The notes under the pieces are model-generated. The model was not told the DNA's origin. It searched no databases and saw only the letters and a program-made list of their open reading frames with translations. A stretch of DNA of 10,531 bases from Hyphomonas sp. (GTDB taxonomy: Bacteria; Pseudomonadota; Alphaproteobacteria; Caulobacterales; Hyphomonadaceae): NCBI GenBank assembly GCA_003486945.1, contig DNFL01000135.1, positions 1-10,531 on the forward strand, given 5' to 3'. A program made the position numbers and the translations under genes. This document shows positions 6,350 through 10,531 of the stretch, in pieces (position 1 is the stretch's first letter; each line of letters starts with the position of its first letter).

Positions 6350-7461
6350 CCGTTGTCCTCCTTTTCGGAGGCCGGCGGGGGCAGCGTCAGGGTTTCCGGT
6401 TCGAGGGTCAGCTCGATACGGAAACGATCCGCATTCAGACGATTGTCCCGCGCCATCGACGAGACAACGCGGGCACTGGTGACGCCGGGGATGGCCTCAA
6501 GGTTCGACACCAGGCTGTCGGAGGAACGCGACAGGCCGACGAGGGAAATCTGCTTGCCGTCATAGGCAAAGCCTTCGAGCCAGGAATCCTGCGGAATGGC
6601 TTCAGCGACAGCATCGAGAAGGACTGAAAAGCGCAGCGGACTGGCGGTGCGCTGTTCGATCAGACGGATAGCTTCGACCCGGGCGAGGGCTTCGCGCTGC
6701 AAGGCGAGCACGCTGCTCGCCTCTGCGCGCGCGGCAGCGCTTTCGGTTTCGAGGGCGCTGAGCCTGCGGTCCATCGACATCAGGCCGAGCGTGCCTGTCA
6801 GCGCCGCAAGCACCAGCGCGGCGAGGGCAAGGCCGCGGTTAAGGGACGGCAGGAAGGCATCGCTGCGGGCGCGCTGGTTTTCTGGCAGAAGGTTGAAACC
6901 AATAGGGTTTCCGTCTGCGCCGGCGATGTCGATACCGGCGAGGTCGACGCGGCTGGCACTTGCAAAGTCCACCAGCTCGGCGATGCGGGCGCGCTTTACG
7001 AGGGCCTGCTCGGCAAGGATCTGGCCGCCCTCGGCGGAGCCCGGGATGATGCGGCAATCGTCGTAAACTTCGTCGATTTCGAACGGCGTGTCGGCGGCAA
7101 TCTGCAGTCGCAGGGCGCTGCGCAGGTGCTGCTCGGATGTGGCCGGAAGGCGCCGCTGGCGCAGGAAGGCTTCTTCAGGTGGCAGCAGCGCCAGCACGTC
7201 GCCGGAGCGAACTTTGGAGCGCGCACTCCCGCTTTCCGCGAGTGAGCCGACAGGTTTTCCGTTGTCGGAGTAAACAACGAACGTGTCACCCTCGCGCCGG
7301 ACGATCACCCATTTGCGGTTCGGCACGAAAGCTGCCTTCAGCCAGGCGGGAAGCATGCCGGCGAGCGTGGTCGCCCACCAGGCGAAAAAATCCTTCCCCG
7401 TCATCGCCTTGCCGGCGGACGTGCGATCGTTTGCCGGGGAAAGTCCCTGGTCGAGCGGCAT
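6346..7461 (-). CDS. gspL: Inner-membrane platform protein GspL
   Basis: GspL recruits the ATPase GspE to the inner membrane and partners GspM. From ATG 7461 the protein has 371 residues, typical of the family. The cytoplasmic actin-like (PilM-like) part spans about 48-190, with VLALLPPEEAFLRQRRLP (89-106) as the recognisable core. One membrane helix lies at about 210-230, a coiled coil at about 231-270 and a periplasmic PilN/ferredoxin-like domain at about 275-355 (LLDAVAEAIPQDSWLEGF). FNLLPENQR (189-197) just before the membrane resembles the NLLP motif of PilN. Start choice: ATG 7461 has GGGGA (7473-7469) 7 nt upstream. The longer in-frame ATG at 7512 lies inside the likely -10 box and cannot be transcribed from that promoter. 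ATG 7404 is possible but has a poorly placed AAGG. It leads the L-M-C-D-K run and is divergent from gspE. Confidence 0.9.
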   Translation of the reverse strand: MPLDQGLSPANDRTSAGKAMTGKDFFAWWATTLAGMLPAWLKAAFVPNRKWVIVRREGDTFVVYSDNGKPVGSLAESGSARSKVRSGDVLALLPPEEAFLRQRRLPATSEQHLRSALRLQIAADTPFEIDEVYDDCRIIPGSAEGGQILAEQALVKRARIAELVDFASASRVDLAGIDIAGADGNPIGFNLLPENQRARSDAFLPSLNRGLALAALVLAALTGTLGLMSMDRRLSALETESAAARAEASSVLALQREALARVEAIRLIEQRTASPLRFSVLLDAVAEAIPQDSWLEGFAYDGKQISLVGLSRSSDSLVSNLEAIPGVTSARVVSSMARDNRLNADRFRIELTLEPETLTLPPPASEKEDNG

Positions 7462-7467
7462 TCTCTG

Positions 7468-7477
7468 GTCCCCACAC
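7468..7477 (-). repeat. GTGTGGGGAC leader motif, gspL copy
   Basis: On the minus strand the 10-mer GTGTGGGGAC lies 6 nt before ATG of gspL and includes its Shine-Dalgarno-like GGGGA. The same 10-mer, also in the sense direction of its own gene, lies 9 nt before gspE at 7634-7643. The pair forms an inverted repeat around the divergent promoters. Confidence 0.6.
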
Positions 7478-7511
7478 CAACCGCTCTGTCCCGAGAGCGG
7501 CCAAGTATCCA

Positions 7512-7542
7512 TCTATAGTCGGCGCAATTCCAAAGCTGTCAA
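7512..7542 (-). promoter_or_regulatory. Probable promoter of the gspL-M-C-D-K run
   Basis: On the minus strand a perfect TTGACA (7542-7537) is followed after 19 nt by TATAGA (7517-7512). Transcription would start near 7505, leaving a leader of about 45 nt to ATG 7461. The spacer is 2 nt longer than ideal. The region is shared with the divergent gspE side. Confidence 0.45.
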
Positions 7543-7544
7543 TT

Positions 7545-7617
7545 CTTGCACTTTGCGATCGGCAGTCTTCGTGATGTTATGCAAGTGGCACACCAAATGC
7601 TTGCTTCGGGTGGCAAG
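7545..7617. promoter_or_regulatory. Divergent gspL/gspE regulatory region with four CTTGC/GCAAG boxes
   Basis: The pentamer CTTGC occurs at 7545-7549 and 7600-7604, and its complement GCAAG at 7581-7585 and 7613-7617. The last two boxes form a small hairpin around TTCGGGTG. About 0.3 copies would be expected by chance in this gap. They may be binding sites for a regulator of both transcripts. A possible plus-strand promoter for gspE, TTGCGA (7553-7558) with TGTTAT (7575-7580), lies among them but is weak. Confidence 0.3.
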
Positions 7618-7633
7618 TATGGTGGGCAGAGTA

Positions 7634-7643
7634 GTGTGGGGAC
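7634..7643 (+). repeat. GTGTGGGGAC leader motif, gspE copy
   Basis: This is the partner of the inverted copy at 7468-7477. Its GGGGA (7638-7642) lies 10 nt before ATG 7653 and is the best available Shine-Dalgarno for gspE. Confidence 0.6.
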
Positions 7644-7652
7644 ATTGCAGGC

Positions 7653-9374
7653 ATGAAGACGCAGGCGAAATCGGGCGCAGCGCGGCCATCTGATGGCCGC
7701 TCGGCGGTATGGCCTGTGCTTGGCGAAACACTGGTCACCCGCAAACACCTAAACGAGGCGAAGCTGTCGCGCGCCATGGCGTCAGTACAGAAAACCGGCG
7801 AGTCCCTGCCTTCGGTGCTCGTCAAACTGGGTCTCTGTCCGGAGGATGTGGTCGCGGCAACGCTGGCGGATGTGCTGGGCCTTCAACTCGCGAAACTCTC
7901 GGGCACGCCGCGGATTCCGGCGGATCTGGCGGGGCTTCGCTCGCGCTTCCTGCTGGATACGAATGTTGTGCCGCTGTCGGTTTCGGATGGCGCAGTGGTT
8001 CTGGCGATGGCCGATCCGCTGGATGAGGAAGCCGTCAATGCCGTTGCCTATAAGACCGGTTTGCAGGTCACGCGCGCGGTCGCGACGCGTTCAGATATCC
8101 GCGCCTGGCTCTCCGCAATCCGTCCCGGACAGGATACAGTCGCCGATGAGGCGAGTGTTTCAGTTTCGGACAACGACCTTGAAAGGCTGATCGATCTGGC
8201 GCGGGGCGCGCCGGTGATCCGCTGGGTGGAAGACGTGCTGGCGATGGCGGTCGAGGCGAAAGCGTCCGACATACATATAGAGCCTGAGCGCGATCATGTG
8301 CGGGTGCGCATGCGGCTCGATGGAGCGATGTCGCCGGTGAGCCTGCCCGTGGAGGGAACGCCGGAGGCGGTGGTCTCGCGTATCAAGATCCTTGCGAAAT
8401 TGAACATTGCCGAACGCCGCCTGCCGCAGGACGGGCGTATCCGCACGGCGGTGCGCGGGCGCGATATTGACCTTCGCGTCGCAACGATGCCGAGCCTGCA
8501 CGGCGAGACGGTGACGCTGCGCCTGCTCGACCAGTCGGCGACGCATCTCGATTTCCCGGCGCTCGGCATGTCGGATCATGCGCTCGGCCGGTTGAAGGAC
8601 GCAATTGCAAAGCCGAACGGCATTACGCTCGTCACCGGCCCGACGGGCAGCGGCAAGACGACGACGCTCTACGCTGCGCTGCGCCACCTGATGAGCCCGC
8701 AGGTGAAGTTCATGTCGGTGGAAGACCCGGTAGAATACGAGATACCCGGCGTGTCGCAGATTCAGGTGAAGCCGGAAATCGGCATGACCTTCGCGCGGGC
8801 GCTGCGCTCTGTTCTGCGCCACAACCCGAACGTGCTGATGATCGGCGAGATCCGCGATCTGGAGTCGGCTTCGATTGCGGTCGAGGCAGCGCTGACAGGG
8901 CATATGGTGCTGTCGACCATCCACACCAACAATGCGCCGGCAACGATCACGCGCCTGCTCGAGATGGGCATCGAGGATTATCTGGTTGCCAGCACGGTGA
9001 ACGCCATTTCGGCGCAGCGCCTGGTGCGGCTGCTGTGCGACAAGTGCAAGCGCGCCGAAGCGCCGCCGGCAGCCTTGCAGGCGAAGCTGGCGCCGATGGC
9101 GGGCAATGCATTCCGGGCGAACTGGTGCGTGCCAGTGGGCTGCGAGCATTGCCGCGGTACGGGCTATCGCGGCCGGATGAGCCTTGCCGAGATCATGCCG
9201 ATGTCGCCGGCCATTGAAGCGGCGATTACGGAGAAAGCCCCCGAAAGCCGCATACGCGCGATTGCACGGGAAGAAGGCATGCTGACCCTGTTCGAAGAAG
9301 GCGTGCGCGCAGCGGCGGAGGGCAAGACTTCGCTGGCGGAGATTTACTCAGTGATCGGAATGGGCGCGACCTGA
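7653..9374 (+). CDS. gspE: Type II secretion ATPase GspE
   Basis: GspE is the hexameric cytoplasmic ATPase that powers pseudopilus assembly, docked on GspL. The 573-residue protein has an N-terminal GspE/PilB domain at about 20-155 and a second N domain at about 170-290 (ASDIHIEP, 204-211; RLPQDGRI, 256-263). The motor domain carries Walker A GPTGSGKT (329-336), the Asp box SVEDPVEYEIP (355-365), Walker B LMIGEIRD (395-402) with catalytic E399, and the His box STIHTNNA (421-428). A tetracysteine zinc site is complete: C462/C465 and C497/C500. All key residues are present, so the enzyme looks functional. The zinc site and the gsp neighbours favour GspE over a retraction ATPase such as PilT. 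ATG 7653 has only a weak Shine-Dalgarno. The gene is divergent from gspL, and its TGA overlaps the gspF ATG by 1 nt. Confidence 0.97.
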   Translation: MKTQAKSGAARPSDGRSAVWPVLGETLVTRKHLNEAKLSRAMASVQKTGESLPSVLVKLGLCPEDVVAATLADVLGLQLAKLSGTPRIPADLAGLRSRFLLDTNVVPLSVSDGAVVLAMADPLDEEAVNAVAYKTGLQVTRAVATRSDIRAWLSAIRPGQDTVADEASVSVSDNDLERLIDLARGAPVIRWVEDVLAMAVEAKASDIHIEPERDHVRVRMRLDGAMSPVSLPVEGTPEAVVSRIKILAKLNIAERRLPQDGRIRTAVRGRDIDLRVATMPSLHGETVTLRLLDQSATHLDFPALGMSDHALGRLKDAIAKPNGITLVTGPTGSGKTTTLYAALRHLMSPQVKFMSVEDPVEYEIPGVSQIQVKPEIGMTFARALRSVLRHNPNVLMIGEIRDLESASIAVEAALTGHMVLSTIHTNNAPATITRLLEMGIEDYLVASTVNAISAQRLVRLLCDKCKRAEAPPAALQAKLAPMAGNAFRANWCVPVGCEHCRGTGYRGRMSLAEIMPMSPAIEAAITEKAPESRIRAIAREEGMLTLFEEGVRAAAEGKTSLAEIYSVIGMGAT

Positions 9375-10531
9375 TGGTCCGCTTCCGCTACCGCGCTTTC
9401 CTTGCCGATGGCCGCGTCGTCAGCGACGTGGTCAGTGCCGGCTCGGAATCCGATGCAGTGCGGGAACTGATGACGCAGGGCCTGACGCCGTTCGAGATTT
9501 CGGATGCAGCAGCCGCAGGCGCGAGCGTTGCCGGCCGGGGCGGGAAGCAAACGCCGCGCGTGCTTGCGGGCTTCTGCCGGAACCTTTCCTCCATGCTGGC
9601 GGGCGGCCTGCCGCTGGATGAAGCGCTGAAGCTGCTGGCGGACGATCCGGAAGACAAGAATGGCGCAAGGCTGGCGGCGAACCTGCGTAGCGGCGTGCTC
9701 AGCGGCCAGTCGCTGGCCGATGCAATGGCGAGCCTGAAGGCGCCGCCGCCGGATTATGTGATCGGCCTTGTCCGTGCGGGCGAGGAAGGCGGCTCGACCG
9801 TGCCGGTGCTGAACCGGCTGGCCGTGTCGATCGAAAACGAGATGCGCCTGACGGAAGCGATCCGCGGCGCGCTTATCTATCCGGTGATCCTGCTGGTCAC
9901 GTCGCTGATCTCCATCGGCGTGATCCTGCTGGTAGTTGCGCCGGCGCTGGAGCCGGTACTGGCAGCGTCGAGCGCAGGAACGCCGGCCTCGGCGGAGCTG
10001 CTGATGGCGGCCTCGCGCTGGCTGCGCGAGTGCTGGCCGGTCTTGCTGATTGCGCCGCTGGTGATTTGGTTGCTGGCGATGAGCTGGTCGCGCACGGGCG
10101 GCGGCAAGCGCTGGCTGAGCGGGTTTGCGCTGAAGCTGCCGGTGATCGGCCCGCTGGTGCGCGATATGGAATCGGCGCGCTGTCTCGCTTCGCTCTCGGC
10201 GCTGCTGGAGAACGGTGTCAGCCTTGTTCCGGCAATGGAAATTGCCGGGCAGGGCGCGCGTAATCCGCTGGTGAAGGATGCATTGGACCGCGTGGCGGAC
10301 GAAGTTCGTATCGGCGTGCGGCTGTCGGATGCGATTGCGGGAGACGGGTTCCTGCCGATGGTGGCGGCGCAGCTGGCGGCAGTCGGCGAGCGTTCGGCGG
10401 ATATGGCAGGCCAGCTCGGGCAGGCAGCCAGCGTGCTGGAAACCCGCAGCCAGAGGCGTATCTCTACGCTGACGACGCTGGCGGCGCCGGTGATGACCCT
10501 TCTGCTGGGCGTGCTCATCGGCGGCATCGTG
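9374..10531 (+). CDS. gspF: Inner-membrane platform protein GspF (C-terminus cut by window edge)
   Basis: GspF is the polytopic core of the inner-membrane platform, thought to pass motion from GspE to the pseudopilus. 386 codons are visible; the family usually has about 400-406 residues, so only some 15-20 are missing. A short N-terminal segment (YRAFLADGRVVSDVVSAGS, 6-24) is typical. Two GspF repeats follow. The first, at about 65-190, has FCRNLSSMLAGGLPLDEAL (67-85), RAGEEGG (134-140) and a membrane helix at 168-190. The second, at about 265-386, has CLASLSALLENGVSL (270-284), GERSADM (338-344) and a helix from about 366. A central helix lies at 221-237. ATG 9374 overlaps the gspE stop (TGATG), so translation is probably coupled. 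Confidence 0.95.
   Translation, partial: MVRFRYRAFLADGRVVSDVVSAGSESDAVRELMTQGLTPFEISDAAAAGASVAGRGGKQTPRVLAGFCRNLSSMLAGGLPLDEALKLLADDPEDKNGARLAANLRSGVLSGQSLADAMASLKAPPPDYVIGLVRAGEEGGSTVPVLNRLAVSIENEMRLTEAIRGALIYPVILLVTSLISIGVILLVVAPALEPVLAASSAGTPASAELLMAASRWLRECWPVLLIAPLVIWLLAMSWSRTGGGKRWLSGFALKLPVIGPLVRDMESARCLASLSALLENGVSLVPAMEIAGQGARNPLVKDALDRVADEVRIGVRLSDAIAGDGFLPMVAAQLAAVGERSADMAGQLGQAASVLETRSQRRISTLTTLAAPVMTLLLGVLIGGIV

Noticed and set aside
7462..7512. Longer N-terminus for GspL starting at 7512
   Set aside because: The ATG falls within the likely -10 box and no Shine-Dalgarno is seen before it. The extra residues add no GspL-like sequence.
8160..9149. Long minus-strand open frame (329 codons) opposite gspE
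   Set aside because: It covers the conserved gspE motor domain and its translation is rich in Arg and His with no family resemblance.
937..10531. The cluster as a type IV pilus or Tad system instead of T2SS
   Set aside because: GspG with its calcium loop, GspK with its helical insert, GspC, and GspL/GspM with a GspD secretin are T2SS-specific. No PilT, PilA or Tad/Flp components are present.
1..10531. CRISPR array, tRNA, insertion sequence, toxin-antitoxin or phage genes
   Set aside because: No spaced direct repeats, cloverleaf-like sequence, transposase motifs or terminal repeats were seen, and gsp and flanking genes fill nearly all of the window.

Overview
The window is almost entirely a type II secretion system (T2SS, general secretory pathway) locus from a GC-rich Gram-negative bacterium. 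Ten genes can be read, nine of them recognisable T2SS components: prepilin peptidase GspO, major pseudopilin GspG, minor pseudopilin GspK, secretin GspD, a short GspC-like protein, GspM, GspL, ATPase GspE and platform protein GspF. The tenth, cut by the left edge, encodes an exported protein I do not recognise. High GC, the short GspC, the b-type look of GspM and the general style suggest an alphaproteobacterium, perhaps of the Caulobacter/Hyphomonas kind. That is inference from style, not from a marker gene.

Layout, left to right. Positions 1-786 (minus) hold the exported protein, without its C-terminus. Positions 787-936 are its leader and probable promoter, with a clear stem-loop. gspO (937-1683, minus) is divergent from gspG (1770-2213, plus) across 86 bp. 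gspG runs head-on into gspK and their coding ends overlap by 7 bp. From 7461 down to 2207 the minus strand carries a tight five-gene run in the order L-M-C-D-K, with 4-nt ATGA overlaps at L/M and D/K and gaps of 11 and 38 nt elsewhere. A promoter-like TTGACA / TATAGA pair lies upstream of gspL. gspE and gspF (plus, from 7653) are divergent from gspL and overlap by 1 nt (TGATG). gspF runs off the right edge about 15-20 codons before its expected end. No intergenic gap exceeds 200 bp.

How the genes work together: GspD forms the outer-membrane channel. GspC links it to the inner-membrane platform of GspL, GspM and GspF. GspE hydrolyses ATP in the cytoplasm, docked on GspL. GspO matures GspG and the minor pseudopilins, which build the periplasmic pseudopilus that pushes folded substrates out. 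The minor pseudopilins H, I and J are not in the window and may lie beyond gspF. GspD has its own lipobox, so it may not need a separate pilotin.

I see no CRISPR array, tRNA, rRNA, insertion sequence or defence system. The least explained items are the exported protein with its structured, GGA-rich leader, and repeated short motifs in the leaders of several gsp genes.
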